Assembly: GCF_000718095.1 (NCBI RefSeq)
Contig: NZ_JOEI01000005.1
Coordinates: 62,001-126,000, forward strand
DNA from: Streptomyces scopuliridis RB72
GTDB taxonomy: Bacteria > Actinomycetota > Actinomycetes > Streptomycetales > Streptomycetaceae
Reading direction: 5' to 3'
DNA: 64,000 nt
Part shown: in pieces, positions 43,012 to 53,159 of the stretch
Layout: every line of letters starts with the position of its first letter
Numbering within the stretch: position 1 is the stretch's first letter
The notes under the pieces: generated by a model
The model's database searches: none
The model's input: only the letters and a program-made list of their open reading frames with translations
Told to the model about the DNA's origin: nothing
Program-made: the position numbers and the translations under genes

Positions 43012-43794
43012 ATGACCATGATGCGCAGGGCCGCCGCGGCGGCCCTCGGCACGGCGCTCGCCGCCACCCTGAACCTCACCGCCGCCCACGCGGTGACCAC
43101 GACAGCCGGCGGTACGGCGGTCAAGAACGCCCCGCTCGCCGCCCCCGTACCCGCCCCCGCTCCGGCACCCGAGCTTGATGAGGGCTGGCGGGGTGACGGG
43201 CTGAGCCTGAGCCCGGCCGAGAACAACGCCGTCGAGGAGTTCCTGGGCAAGGCCCGCAGGACCGAGGCGGTCATCAGCCCCCGGCTGCGGAACATCGCCC
43301 GGCTCAGCAACGCCGAACTGGCCGGTTTCGACCAGCGGCTGAAGTCCCCCGACTCCCTCAAGCGGAAGGTGGCCACCAGTCTGGTCGACCACCCCGGCCA
43401 GAACATCGACCAGGCCCTGGCCGGTATCGGTGACTCCCTGCGCTACACCTTCCAGTGGCCCACGGACCGGTACACCGACGGCGTCACCCTCGCCGCCACG
43501 TTCGTCTCCGCCTGGCAGGGTCCCGCGGTGCGGTGGAAGAACACCTGGGGCGGCAAGACCGGCTACAAGGGCATCAACACCAACTGGGACGAGTCGTCGA
43601 GCCAACACCGGTTCGAGATCCAGTTCCACACGCCGGAGAGCCGGGACGCCGCCGTCTCCACCCATCGGCTCTACGAGGAGCAGCGGCTGCCCGGCACCTC
43701 CCCGGAGCGGGCCCGCGAACTGCGGCGGCAGATGGACGAGATCTTCGGCGCCGTCCCCGTACCGGCCGGGGCGGCCCAACTCGCCGCACCCTGA
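43012..43794 (+). CDS. Secreted ATP nucleotide 3'-pyrophosphokinase
   Basis: 260 residues. A signal peptide (1-27, ending AHA) and an Ala/Pro linker precede a RelA/SpoT-type synthetase domain. Characteristic pieces are LKSPDSLKRKVAT, GDSLRYTFQWP, GYKGINTNW (184-192) and EIQFHTPES (from about 202), matching, from memory, the extracellular nucleotide pyrophosphokinases of Streptomyces. These transfer pyrophosphate from ATP to the 3' position of nucleotides outside the cell. It resembles an exported, stand-alone alarmone synthetase rather than a housekeeping RelA. Start ATG 43012; an upstream ATG at 42985 is possible. Confidence 0.8.
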   Translation: MTMMRRAAAAALGTALAATLNLTAAHAVTTTAGGTAVKNAPLAAPVPAPAPAPELDEGWRGDGLSLSPAENNAVEEFLGKARRTEAVISPRLRNIARLSNAELAGFDQRLKSPDSLKRKVATSLVDHPGQNIDQALAGIGDSLRYTFQWPTDRYTDGVTLAATFVSAWQGPAVRWKNTWGGKTGYKGINTNWDESSSQHRFEIQFHTPESRDAAVSTHRLYEEQRLPGTSPERARELRRQMDEIFGAVPVPAGAAQLAAP

Positions 43795-43824
43795 GGTCTG
43801 TAGCCCTCAGCCCTTGAGGCGGGG

Positions 43825-44280
43825 CTAAGACTCCCCCACTCCGTCCGTGTCGGCAGCGGTGCGGTCGGCCAGCCGTTCGTACCGCTGCCTCGCCGCTTGC
43901 GGAGTGCCGAGACCGAGACCGAAGGCGATCTCCTGCCATGTCATCTCGCGGCCCCGGGCCATCTTGAGGAGCCCGGCCTCCAGTTCGTCCATTTCACCGC
44001 GCGCCAGCGGGATGAGACTCAGTGCGGCGGTGATGTCGGCGTGATCCACCGCCGGCTCGCCGTCGTCGGGCTGCGCCGCACCGCTGAGCAGGAACGACAC
44101 CAGCCTGATGGCCTCGTGCGGCGCGATGACGGAGGGATGGACCTGTCGGCGGCGCTGCTCGTCGGTGGCCGCGTGCCGCTCGGCGATGCGGAACAGGGAC
44201 GCGTGGACGCGGTGCGCGCGCGCCTGCTCAGGGTGCGGGGGCGTGAAGGGGTCGGCGGGCCGACCGGAAGTCGAGGACAT
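43825..44280 (-). CDS. Small putative DNA-binding protein
   Basis: 151 residues. The C-terminal third reads MTWQEIAFGLGLGTPQAARQRYERL, a sigma-like or HTH-type helix pair found in Streptomyces proteins annotated as DNA-binding. The middle (PLARGEMDELEAGLLKMARG) is helical. ATG 44280 is chosen because a near-consensus promoter ends exactly in front of it, implying a leaderless message; the reading frame can be extended 24 bp upstream to a TTG. An inverted repeat overlaps the promoter, so it may repress itself. Confidence 0.7.
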   Translation of the reverse strand: MSSTSGRPADPFTPPHPEQARAHRVHASLFRIAERHAATDEQRRRQVHPSVIAPHEAIRLVSFLLSGAAQPDDGEPAVDHADITAALSLIPLARGEMDELEAGLLKMARGREMTWQEIAFGLGLGTPQAARQRYERLADRTAADTDGVGES

Positions 44281-44286
44281 ACGACC

Positions 44287-44334
44287 AGGATCAGCGACAC
44301 ACAAGTCGATGTCAACTGATCGTTGTAAACGATC
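44287..44334 (-). promoter_or_regulatory. Promoter and operator of the small HTH gene
   Basis: On the minus strand TTGACA (44315-44310) is followed after 17 nt by GATCCT (44292-44287), and ATG 44280 begins 6 nt later. Just above the -35, GATCGTT and AACGATC (44318-44334) form a perfect 7-bp inverted repeat with a 3-nt spacer. Together they look like a leaderless promoter with an operator. Confidence 0.55.
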
Positions 44335-44386
44335 CGTTCAACTGTTGCTCCAATGCTCATCACGCTCATGCTCCCGGCGTGGAGCA

Positions 44387-44392
44387 CATAAT
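44387..44392 (+). promoter_or_regulatory. -10 element before the NarL-type regulator
   Basis: CATAAT is close to the TATAAT consensus and ends 7 nt before GTG 44400, which again suggests a leaderless transcript. No clear -35 is seen. Confidence 0.45.
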
Positions 44393-44399
44393 TCTTGGT

Positions 44400-45002
44400 G
44401 TGATCAAAATTCTTGTGGTCGAGGACATGCATGTCGTCCGCGCCGGTCTGGTCGCCCTGCTAGCGGGCGAGTTCGGCATCGAGGTGGCCGGGCAGGCGGC
44501 GGACGCGGCCGAGGCCCTGACCGTCGCGGAGCGGTGCGCGCCCGACGTCGCCGTCCTGGACATCGACCTCCCCGGGATGGACGGACTCGGCCTGGCCCGG
44601 GAGTTGGCCGTACGCGCACCGCGCTGCCGGATGCTCATGCTGACGGCCCTGGACCGGCCGGGGCATGTGCGCCGGGCGCTGGACGCCGGGGCTTCCGGCT
44701 ATCTGCTGAAGTCCGTGACGCCGCAGCGGCTGGCCGAGGCCGTACGTACGGTCGCCGTGGGCGGGCGGGTGATCGAGCCGCGTTCGCTCGCGGACGCGTC
44801 CGGGGCCGTCAGTCCGTTGACCGCTCGGGAGGCGGAGACCCTGCGGCTGGCGGCCGACGGGGCGGACAGCCGGGCGATCGCGGCCGAACTGTTCCTCGGG
44901 GTGGGCACGGTGCGCAACCGGCTCGCCTCGACCACCGGAAAGCTAGGCGCGCGCACCCTCGTGGACGCCATCCGCATCGCCGAGCGCCACGGCTGGATCT
45001 AG
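44400..45002 (+). CDS. NarL/DesR-type response regulator
   Basis: 200 residues. Asp54 in VAVLDIDLPGMDG, Lys in GYLLKSVTPQRL, and a LuxR HTH with LTAREAETLRLAADGADS and GTVRNRLASTTGKLGAR. The GTG at 44400 is preferred because MIKILVVEDMH is the canonical receiver start and a -10 box stands before it; GTG 44379 would add seven residues. The gene overlaps the convergent kinase by 60 bp, which is unusual for a cognate pair. Confidence 0.9.
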   Translation: MIKILVVEDMHVVRAGLVALLAGEFGIEVAGQAADAAEALTVAERCAPDVAVLDIDLPGMDGLGLARELAVRAPRCRMLMLTALDRPGHVRRALDAGASGYLLKSVTPQRLAEAVRTVAVGGRVIEPRSLADASGAVSPLTAREAETLRLAADGADSRAIAAELFLGVGTVRNRLASTTGKLGARTLVDAIRIAERHGWI

Positions 45003-46229
45003 CGGCAGTTCGGCCACGAGCCGGAAGTGCTCGCCCGTGTGCGACGTCTCCAGCGCCCCGCCCAGGGCGAGCACCCGGAAGCGCAGGCTGGCCAGGCCCG
45101 TGCCCCCCCGGGGCTGCGCCGAGCCCGAAGTCGCCGAGTCCGAAGTCGCCGCCGGGGCACCGTCGTTGGTGACGCTCAGGCGCACGCATGAGGAGTCCTG
45201 CTCCACCACGACCTCGCACTGCGACGCCCGGCTGTGCTGGAGCACGTTCCCGACGGCCTCCCTGAGCAGCGCGCTCAGGCAGTTGCCGACCGGGGCGGGC
45301 AGCCGCGGCTGCGGAGGCAGCGTCGTCCTGGTGGTGATGGCCGCGCCCGCCAGCAGCCGCTGCACATGGCTGAGTTCGGTCTGCAGCGAGGCCGACGTAT
45401 GGCCATGCGCCACAGCCCGTACCTCGTCGTGCGCGCCGCGGGCCAGCGCCGCGATGTCGCGCAGCGCGCGGTGCGCCGCCGTGGACTCCGGTGTGTCACG
45501 CAGCGCGGTCTCGCTGCGCAGGGCGATGGAGACGAGTGAGGATCCGAGCAGATCGTGCAAGTCCTGGGTGATCCGGGCCCGTTCGCGGTGTTCCGCCAGC
45601 CGGGCCGTGTGCTTCTGGGCCGCCTGGAGGCGGGCCGCGAGCAGGGTGAGATGGACCACCGCGTACACACTGCTGCCCGTGATCGTGGTGGAGAGGAGCA
45701 CGCTCGTTCCGGTGCGCGTCGTGTTGACCAGGGAGCTGTGGACCAGCAGCGGACCGCTCGCCACCACCGCCAGCGCGACGACGAGCGAGGCGGGCCGCGG
45801 CACGGTCAGCAGCACCGCGCCGGCCAGGAAGCCGAGAAGACTGAGCCAGCTGTATTCGAAGAGAAGGACCGGCAGATACGTCAGGAGCGTCTGGAGCCCG
45901 AGGAGCACCCAGCGCCAGCGGTACGGAAGCCGGTAGGGCGGCGGCGCGTACTGGCCGAGCAGGACCGCGGGAAGCAGGATCAGCAGGATCAGACCGGTGA
46001 TCAGGGAACGTCTGCTGAGGGGCTGTGCGAGGACATCGACGGCGAGGAGCGCGAGGGACCCCGTCACCAGCAGCACCATCGAGATCAATGCCACGCGGGA
46101 GCCCTGGGGTACCCATGTCCGGAGCCGCACCCGGCCCCACCTTCCCTTCGGCCAGCGGGACCCTCCCGCCGGATCGGTCCGCGATGGGTCATCGATCGGT
46201 CTCAGGGCCCCGGGCGGGCTCTCCGCCAT
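44943..46229 (-). CDS. Sensor histidine kinase (DesK-like)
   Basis: 428 residues. Five or six membrane helices between residues 45 and 200, then HisKA_3 with His225 in ITQDLHDLLGSSLVS. The ATPase domain carries LLREAVGNVLQHS and a shortened G-box GGTGLASLRFRVLALGG, as in DesK-type kinases. It is the probable partner of the convergent regulator at 44400. The last 20 codons are antisense to the end of that gene. Confidence 0.9.
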   Translation of the reverse strand: MAESPPGALRPIDDPSRTDPAGGSRWPKGRWGRVRLRTWVPQGSRVALISMVLLVTGSLALLAVDVLAQPLSRRSLITGLILLILLPAVLLGQYAPPPYRLPYRWRWVLLGLQTLLTYLPVLLFEYSWLSLLGFLAGAVLLTVPRPASLVVALAVVASGPLLVHSSLVNTTRTGTSVLLSTTITGSSVYAVVHLTLLAARLQAAQKHTARLAEHRERARITQDLHDLLGSSLVSIALRSETALRDTPESTAAHRALRDIAALARGAHDEVRAVAHGHTSASLQTELSHVQRLLAGAAITTRTTLPPQPRLPAPVGNCLSALLREAVGNVLQHSRASQCEVVVEQDSSCVRLSVTNDGAPAATSDSATSGSAQPRGGTGLASLRFRVLALGGALETSHTGEHFRLVAELPLDPAVALGDADGVHEGARA

Positions 46230-46353
46230 GAGCCTGACAGCCGACCCGCCCCGAGGGTTGTACGCGAACCCGTGAAGATCTCACTTTTTTCGTGATCACC
46301 GAAGTGGTCGGATCGAACGCTCTTTCCTGTTTCCTCACAAGGGATACCGTTCG

Positions 46354-49300
46354 ATGAGACCTGATGCCGTTCCCTCCCCTCTGCGGGAGGAGACCGACCC
46401 GGCCCCGAGAGCCGCGCGGCGCCGGAGACGGGCCCTGCCGCGTATCGCGCTCGGCACCGCCATGCTGCTCGCCGCGGAGGCCGCCCTGGTGGTCGGCGCG
46501 ACAGGTGACGCCGTGGCGCTCACCTTCCCCGGCCGCCAGGTGACCGCCCCGAAGCCCGCCGCAGAATCGGTCGGGGAAGCCGCCGACATCCCCTCGGCCC
46601 GGGTCGCGGCGAAGCTCGCCGGCCATCGGGTCGAGGCGCTCTCCGAGCGTTCGGAGACCTCCACGACCTGGGCCAACAAGGACGGCAGCCTGACCACGGA
46701 GCTGTCGGCGGGTCCGGTACGGTTCGAGCGCGGCGGCGCCTGGACCGATGTCGATGTGGAGCTGCGGGACGACGGCTCCGGTGGCGTCGAGCCCAAGGCC
46801 CACCCCAACGGCCTGCGGCTGGCCGGGAAGACCGGTACCCCCGCCGCGTCCCTCCAGGCCGCGCAGTCCGCCGGGGCCACCGATCTGGTGACCCTCGGCG
46901 AGGGCGACCAGCGGATCACCCTCCAGTGGAAGGGCGGGCTGCCCGCGCCCCGGCTGGACGGCGCACGCGCCGAGTACGTCGACGCCGTGCCGGGCGCGGA
47001 CGTGGTGGTCGAGGCGACCCGTACCGGCTTCGAGCAGTTCGTCGAGATCAAACGGCGCCCGGCGGCGGGCGGTTACACGTACACCCTGCCGCTGATCACC
47101 AAAGGCCTGACGGCCAAGCAGCAGGCCGACGGAAGCGTGCTGTTCACCGACAGGAAGAACAAGAAGCAGGCGCTGATGCCCGCGCCGGTGATGTGGGACG
47201 CCACCGTCGATCCGGTCTCCGGCGAGCACACCCGCCGGGTGCCGGTGGCGATGAAGGCCGTACGGAAGGGCTCGTCGCTCGATCTGGTGGTGACGCCGGA
47301 CGCGGAGTTCCTGGCCGATCCGAAGACGAGGTATCCGGTCACGGTCGACCCGTCGACCTCGTCGCTGAGCAACGTGTTCGACACGTACGTCCAGCAGGGG
47401 GAGACCAAGGACTGGTCCACCGATGTCGAGCTGGACCTCGGCAACCCCGGCACGACGAACGGCGACGGCACGCCGCGCACGGCTCGCTCCTTCATCACCT
47501 GGAACACCGCGCCCATCCAGGACGCGCTGGTCATGGACGCGAAGCTGAGCCTGTGGAACTTCCACTCGGGCAACACCGACTGCAAGGCGTACCCCTGGGA
47601 GGTCTGGTCCACCGGCGCGGCCTCGACCGCGTCACGGTGGACCGCGCAGCCCGCGTGGACCGCGAAGAAGGCGACCTCCACCGAGACCCGGGGCAACCCG
47701 GCGTGCACCTCGGCGCCCGACGGGTGGATCAACGCCGATGTGACCACGCTCGCGCAGGAGTGGGCCTCGGCCAAGGCGGCCCGCTCGCACCTGGGGCTGC
47801 GCGCGTCCAGCGAGACGGTGACGGGACAGTGGAAGCGGGTCAACTCCGCCAACGCCGCGTCCAATCCGCCGAAACTGGTCGTCACGTACAACTACCGGCC
47901 GCGCACCGGCACCAAGCAGGAGGCGGGACCGCCGTACTTCTCGTACGGGGGCGCCTATCTCGTCAACACCGTCACACCGACGCTGCGTGACACGTTCGTC
48001 GACCCCAATGGTGACAAGGTCAACGGCACCTTCCAGATCTTCGACAGCGCCACCGACACGCAGGTCGGCAATGTGCTGGTGTCGAAGTACGTGCCGTCCG
48101 GGCAGGCCGCTTCGGTGACCGTGCCCGCGGGGGTGCTGAGCGACGGGAAGACCTACAAGTTCCGTACCAGCCCGTACGACGGTACGCACTACAACACGGG
48201 CTGGTCGGCCTGGAAGACGTTCACCATCGATACGAAGGCCCCCTCGGCGCCCACGAAGATCACGTCGACCGACTATCCGTCGGACAGCTGGGTCAAGGGC
48301 GCGGGGCAGCCGGGCACCTTCAGCGTCACGCCGCCGGCCGGCACCGACCACAACTGGCTGGAGTGGTCGCTCGACGGGGTGACCTGGACGAAGGTCTCCA
48401 CCGGTGGCGCGTCGGGGGCCAAGGCCCTCTCCGTCGCCCCGCCGAAGGACGGCACGCACACCCTTCAGGTGCGGGCCGTGGACAAGGCGGACAACAAGTC
48501 CGAGGCGATCGAGTACGTCTTCCACGCGGGCCCCGGCGGGTTCGTCCAGCCGTCCGAGGGCGAGCGCACCGCGCGCCGGCTGCCGCTGGCCGCGGAGGCC
48601 GAGGGCGCGAAGTACAGCGCCGTGTCGTTCTCGTGGCGCCGCTCCGAGGCCGACCCGTGGCAGCGGATCCCGGTCGCCGATGTCACCTCCGGCGGTCAGC
48701 CGCTGACCGCCTGGCCGGTCCCGCTCGTCAACGGCAGGAACGCCGCGCTGGCGTGGAACGCGGCCGGTACGGTCGATCCCGACGGATCCGTCCAGATCAA
48801 GGCCGACTTCACCGGGCCGAACTCCGCCGCGGGCAGCACCGAACCGCTCACCGTCGTCGTGGACCGCAACGCCGACGGCGCCGCCACCGACGAGGCCGGG
48901 CCCGGCTCGGTGAATCTGCTGACGGGCGACTACTCCCTCTCGGCCACGGACGCCTCCGCCTTCGAGCTGTCGGTGTCCCGTACGGCGTCCTCCCGCGTCC
49001 CCGACAAGGGCGCTAAGCAGGAGGGCCAGGCACCGGTCTTCGGCAAGGAGTGGGTGACCGGCACGGCCGCCGAGGCCACGGACTCCGACTACAGCCATAT
49101 CCGCAGGGTCTCCGACACCGCGCTCGATGTGGTGCTGTCGGAGGGCGACGCCATCCACTTCACGGCGAACGCGGCGAAGACCGGCTGGATCCCGGAGCCC
49201 GGCTCGGAGGAGCTGACCCTCAAGGGCGCCATGACCGGCTCGTTCACCCTGTCCGACACCGAGGGCACGGTCACCGCGTTCACCAAGCCGGACGCGTCGG

Positions 49301-52300
49301 CCACCACCTGGCAGGTCTCCAGCACCCTGCTGGACGGGCTGGCCAACTCGACCACCACCGTGGTCTCCGAGACCGTCACCGTCGACGGCAAGAAGCTGGC
49401 CCGCCCCCGGCGGATCATCGCGCCGACCTCGGCCGCCACCGCCGCCGCCTGCACGGCGGACCCGGCGACCAAGGGCTGCCGCGCGCTGGAGTTCGTCTAC
49501 GCGACCTCCACCACCGCCACCGCCACCGCGTTCGGTGACATCGGCGGCCAGGTGAAGGAGATCCGGCAGTGGTCCACCGTCCCCGGCGCGGCCTCGGCCA
49601 CGTCCAAGGCCGTGCAGATGTATCTGTACGACGGCGACGGACGGCTGCGCCAGACGTGGAACCCGCAGATCACCCCGTCGCTGAAGACGGAGTACCGCTA
49701 CGACGGCGCGGGCCGGATCACCCAGCTCACGCCGCCCGGCGAACTGCCCTGGACGTTCGTCTACGGCAGGGCGGGCAGCGCGGCGACCGCCGGTGACGGC
49801 ATGCTGCTCAAGGCGACCCGTCCCGGGCTGAAGCAGGGTACGGCCGACACGGTCGAGGGCGAGGCCGCGACCAGCGTCGTCTATGACGTGCCGCTGAGCG
49901 GCGCGAAGGCGCCGTACGCGATGGGCGCCGGCGACGTGAAGGCGTGGGGCCAGCTGGACGCGCCCACCGACGCGACCGCGGTCCTGCCCGCCGACGCCGT
50001 ACCGTCCTCGCACTCCGGGGACGCGCTCACCGCGGCGGACTACAAGCGGGCCGAGGTGCACTATCTGGGCGTCTCCGGGCGGCAGGTCAACTCGGCCACA
50101 CCCGGCGGGCATCTCTCCGTCACCGAGTTCGACCGCTTCGGCAACACCGTCCGCGAACTGTCGGCGGCCAACCGTGCCGTCGCGATCGGCCGTACCGCCG
50201 ACGACCGGGCCACCCAGGCCGGTCTCGGGATCGACCGGCTCACCAGCGCCGAGCGCGCCGATCTGCTGGCGACCCGCTCCGTCCACAACGAGGACGGGAC
50301 GCGCGAGCTGGAGGAGTTCGGGCCGCTGCGCCGGGTCGATCTGACCGCCGATCTGAAGTCCGGCAGCACGGTGCTGGTGGCCGCGGGCACGTCCGTGACC
50401 GCCCGTTCCTGGACGGTCAACGAGTACGACGCGGGCCGCCCGACCGATGGCACCGCCAAGGTCAAGGACCAGGTCACGAAGGTCACGACCGGCGCGCAGG
50501 TACGCGAACACCCGTCGGTCCAGGGCGAGTCACGGACGACGCAGACCGTGTACGACTGGGCCAAGGGCCTGCCCACGAAGACCATCAAGGACCCGGGCGG
50601 CCTGGCCCTCACCACCACCACGGAGTACGACGCGCAGGGCCGCATCCACAAGGAGCTGCTGCCCGGGGCGACGGGGACGGACGCCGCGACCAGGGTCACC
50701 ACGTACTGGACGGCCGACGGCACCGGTGCCTGCGCGGGCCGGCCGGAGTGGGCCGATCTGGTGTGCTCCCTCTCCGCCGGTGGCGCGATCACCGGTGGCG
50801 GGACCAATCCGGCCCAGCTGCCGACGACCACCACCGAGTACGACTGGTGGGCCAACCCCGCCAAGGTCAGCGACACCGCGAACGGCTCGACCCGTACGAC
50901 CACCACGTCGTACGACAACGCGGGCCGCACCACCACGGTGAAGGTCACCGGAGGAGTGGGCCAGGCGGTGCCCGAGACCACCACCGAGTACGACCCGGCC
51001 ACCGGCACGGCGGTCAGGACGGTCTCCCCGACCGGCGGGACGGTCACCAAGGCGTACGACCTGCTCGGCCGCCAGATCGCGTACACCGACGCCGACGGCG
51101 GGAGGACCACCACCGAGTACGATCTGCTCGGCCGTCAGGTGAAGGTCACCGACACCTCGCCGTCCACCGTCACGTACGCGTACGACCACACGGCCGAGCC
51201 GCGCGGTCTCGCCACGTCCACCACCGATTCGGTGGCGGGCACGTTCCGCGCGACCTATGACGCGGACGGCTCGGTCGCCACCGAGAAGCTGCCCGGCGGC
51301 TACACGCTCACGCAGACCGAGGACACCACCGGGTCCGCCGTCGACCGTACGTACACCCGGGACAGCGACGGCACGATCGTCTACTCGGACACCGTGGCCG
51401 AATCCGTGCACGGCCAGAACACCCGGCACTCCGGCTGGTCCGACCAGACCTACCGCTATGACGCGACCGGCCGGCTCACGACGGTCGAGGACACGGCGGA
51501 CACGGTCTGCACCCGCCGCGCGTACACCTTCGACGCGCGCACCAACCGCAAGTCCCTGACCACCGCCACCGGCGCCCCCGGCGCCGACTGCCCGACCGGC
51601 GGCGGCACCGCCACCAGCCATACGTACGACAGCGCGGACCGGCTGGTCGACGCGGGGTACACGTACGACGCGTTCGGCCGTACGACCGCCCTGCCCGGGC
51701 ACGGGACCCTCGGCTACTACGCCAACGATCTCGCGTACCAGCAGACGGCGGACGGCAAGCGGCAGACCTGGCAGCTGGACGCCGCGCTGCGGTTCCGGTC
51801 CTGGAAGACCGAGACGGGCAGCGGGAGCACCTGGACGCAGAGCGGGTCCAAGCTCAACCACTACGACGGCGACGGCGACAACCCGCGCTGGATCGTGGAG
51901 GACACGGCGGCCGGCACGCTGACCCGTAACGTCGACTCGGCGAGCGGCGATCTGGCCGCCACGACGAGCCGGACCGGCGACACCGTGCTCCAGCTCAGCT
52001 CCATCCACGGAGATGTGGCCCTGCGTCTGCCTCTGGACACCGCCAAGGCGCCCGAGGCGCTGGACGCCGACGAGTACGGCAACCCGCGCCCCGGCCAGTC
52101 GGCCACCCGCTACAACTGGCTGGGCGCCAAACAGCGTTCGGCCGAAACCCTCACGGGCCTGACGCTCATGGGCGTACGGCTCTACAACCCGCTCACCGGC
52201 CGCTTCCTCAGCGTCGACCCGGTCCACGGCGGAAACTCCAACGCCTACGACTACGTCAGCGCGGATCCGCTCAACCGCTTCGATCTGGACGGCAAGTGGG

Positions 52301-52695
52301 GCTGGTTCAAGAAGAAGTGGAAGTCGTTCAAGCGGAGCCGGGTGGGCCGCTTCGTCAAGCGCCATCGCGTCGGAATCGCGGCGTTCAGCGCGGGCTTCGC
52401 CTGTGGACTGCTCACGGCGGGCGCGGCGGCAGCGGCGTGCGGCGTCATCGCGGGCGGTCTCGCGGGCGCGGCGGCGAAGAAGGCCGGAAACCGCAGGGCG
52501 TCCTGGGGTTCGGTCGGCAGAGCCGGTATCTATGGGGCCGGGGTCGGCGCGATCGGCTTCTCCGTAGGCTGGGGTGTCAGAGCCGGAGCGGGAATCCGGT
52601 GGACGCCTTCCCGGGCGCTGCTGCGGCACCGTCCCGGCAGCGGGCGGCACAGGAAGTACGCGCCGAACCACCGCAAGGGGTGGTGGAGACGGTGA
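46354..52695 (+). CDS. RHS/YD-repeat polymorphic-toxin-like protein with DNRLRE domain
   Basis: 2113 residues. An Arg-rich N-terminus and hydrophobic helix (about 15-55) suggest export. A DNRLRE beta-sandwich (about 340-515, from [15 protein letters not shown]) and Ig-like segments follow. From about 850 there is a split-RHS shell, with many YD repeats ([30 protein letters not shown]) from about 1110 to 1900. The RHS core ([17 protein letters not shown]) ends at [10 protein letters not shown] (about residue 1982). The last 130 residues are the variable tip: basic helices ([13 protein letters not shown]), an Ala/Gly-rich hydrophobic span, and an Arg/His/Trp end. RHS shells encapsulate C-terminal toxins; this tip may act on membranes or nucleic acids, but no nuclease motif is recognised. 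Confidence 0.85.
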   Translation: MRPDAVPSPLREETDPAPRAARRRRRALPRIALGTAMLLAAEAALVVGATGDAVALTFPGRQVTAPKPAAESVGEAADIPSARVAAKLAGHRVEALSERSETSTTWANKDGSLTTELSAGPVRFERGGAWTDVDVELRDDGSGGVEPKAHPNGLRLAGKTGTPAASLQAAQSAGATDLVTLGEGDQRITLQWKGGLPAPRLDGARAEYVDAVPGADVVVEATRTGFEQFVEIKRRPAAGGYTYTLPLITKGLTAKQQADGSVLFTDRKNKKQALMPAPVMWDATVDPVSGEHTRRVPVAMKAVRKGSSLDLVVTPDAEFLADPKTRYPVTVDPSTSSLSNVFDTYVQQGETKDWSTDVELDLGNPGTTNGDGTPRTARSFITWNTAPIQDALVMDAKLSLWNFHSGNTDCKAYPWEVWSTGAASTASRWTAQPAWTAKKATSTETRGNPACTSAPDGWINADVTTLAQEWASAKAARSHLGLRASSETVTGQWKRVNSANAASNPPKLVVTYNYRPRTGTKQEAGPPYFSYGGAYLVNTVTPTLRDTFVDPNGDKVNGTFQIFDSATDTQVGNVLVSKYVPSGQAASVTVPAGVLSDGKTYKFRTSPYDGTHYNTGWSAWKTFTIDTKAPSAPTKITSTDYPSDSWVKGAGQPGTFSVTPPAGTDHNWLEWSLDGVTWTKVSTGGASGAKALSVAPPKDGTHTLQVRAVDKADNKSEAIEYVFHAGPGGFVQPSEGERTARRLPLAAEAEGAKYSAVSFSWRRSEADPWQRIPVADVTSGGQPLTAWPVPLVNGRNAALAWNAAGTVDPDGSVQIKADFTGPNSAAGSTEPLTVVVDRNADGAATDEAGPGSVNLLTGDYSLSATDASAFELSVSRTASSRVPDKGAKQEGQAPVFGKEWVTGTAAEATDSDYSHIRRVSDTALDVVLSEGDAIHFTANAAKTGWIPEPGSEELTLKGAMTGSFTLSDTEGTVTAFTKPDASATTWQVSSTLLDGLANSTTTVVSETVTVDGKKLARPRRIIAPTSAATAAACTADPATKGCRALEFVYATSTTATATAFGDIGGQVKEIRQWSTVPGAASATSKAVQMYLYDGDGRLRQTWNPQITPSLKTEYRYDGAGRITQLTPPGELPWTFVYGRAGSAATAGDGMLLKATRPGLKQGTADTVEGEAATSVVYDVPLSGAKAPYAMGAGDVKAWGQLDAPTDATAVLPADAVPSSHSGDALTAADYKRAEVHYLGVSGRQVNSATPGGHLSVTEFDRFGNTVRELSAANRAVAIGRTADDRATQAGLGIDRLTSAERADLLATRSVHNEDGTRELEEFGPLRRVDLTADLKSGSTVLVAAGTSVTARSWTVNEYDAGRPTDGTAKVKDQVTKVTTGAQVREHPSVQGESRTTQTVYDWAKGLPTKTIKDPGGLALTTTTEYDAQGRIHKELLPGATGTDAATRVTTYWTADGTGACAGRPEWADLVCSLSAGGAITGGGTNPAQLPTTTTEYDWWANPAKVSDTANGSTRTTTTSYDNAGRTTTVKVTGGVGQAVPETTTEYDPATGTAVRTVSPTGGTVTKAYDLLGRQIAYTDADGGRTTTEYDLLGRQVKVTDTSPSTVTYAYDHTAEPRGLATSTTDSVAGTFRATYDADGSVATEKLPGGYTLTQTEDTTGSAVDRTYTRDSDGTIVYSDTVAESVHGQNTRHSGWSDQTYRYDATGRLTTVEDTADTVCTRRAYTFDARTNRKSLTTATGAPGADCPTGGGTATSHTYDSADRLVDAGYTYDAFGRTTALPGHGTLGYYANDLAYQQTADGKRQTWQLDAALRFRSWKTETGSGSTWTQSGSKLNHYDGDGDNPRWIVEDTAAGTLTRNVDSASGDLAATTSRTGDTVLQLSSIHGDVALRLPLDTAKAPEALDADEYGNPRPGQSATRYNWLGAKQRSAETLTGLTLMGVRLYNPLTGRFLSVDPVHGGNSNAYDYVSADPLNRFDLDGKWGWFKKKWKSFKRSRVGRFVKRHRVGIAAFSAGFACGLLTAGAAAAACGVIAGGLAGAAAKKAGNRRASWGSVGRAGIYGAGVGAIGFSVGWGVRAGAGIRWTPSRALLRHRPGSGRHRKYAPNHRKGWWRR

Positions 52696-52768
52696 GCGTG
52701 CCGCCCTTGAGGTCCCGACCGTCCGAAGTCCCGGCCACCGAAGTCCCCTCACACCACCGGAGAAGGCA

Positions 52769-52966
52769 GTGAGCAGAGCAGGCAAGGAATCGACGGCGCT
52801 GTTCGGCGCGGGAGCCGTGGTGTTCGTCCTCGGCATCGTCGCGTCGATCGCCTATGGCGCGAAGGACGGGCAGAGACTTTTCTTCTGCTCGTCCGTGGTG
52901 CTCACCGTGGCCTGGACGGCGGAGCGGATCCGCGCCCGGCGGGAACGGAGTGAGAACGCGGAGTGA
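52769..52966 (+). CDS. Two-helix small membrane protein, candidate immunity protein for the RHS tip
   Basis: 65 residues starting at GTG 52769 with GGAG(AAGG) 5-10 nt upstream, 73 bp after the RHS stop on the same strand and before a strong terminator, so it belongs to the same transcript. Helices span about 10-31 (LFGAGAVVFVLGIVASIAYG) and 37-55 (FFCSSVVLTVAWTAERI), followed by a charged tail. Polymorphic toxins usually have their immunity gene immediately downstream; a two-helix membrane protein would suit a membrane-acting tip. No family recognised. Confidence 0.6.
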   Translation: MSRAGKESTALFGAGAVVFVLGIVASIAYGAKDGQRLFFCSSVVLTVAWTAERIRARRERSENAE

Positions 52967-52995
52967 GTGAACTCCGTTCCGGGTGGCGGAGTGAG

Positions 52996-53033
52996 TGAGG
53001 CGCCGGCGTCCGAGTGAGGGCGCCGGCGCCTCA
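52996..53033 (+). terminator. 13-bp GC-rich hairpin after the RHS operon
   Basis: TGAGGCGCCGGCG (52996-53008) pairs perfectly with CGCCGGCGCCTCA (53021-53033) around a 12-nt loop. It stands 30 bp after the small membrane protein stop and ends the RHS transcript. Confidence 0.8.
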
Positions 53034-53159
53034 GCCCCGGTCGCGGGGGAACGCCCCGGATGTGTGCGTACGGCGAGGGTGAGGTACGACTTGCTGCCAG
53101 GTCGGTGAATCCCGCGGGGGGCGCTTCGGGCGCTTCCCTCACTCAGCAGGAGGCAGCTC

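Noticed and set aside
47632-52836. Very long open frames antisense to the RHS gene (959 and 768 codons)
   Set aside because: They are Arg/Gly/Pro-rich with no domain, and arise from the high GC of the real RHS coding strand.
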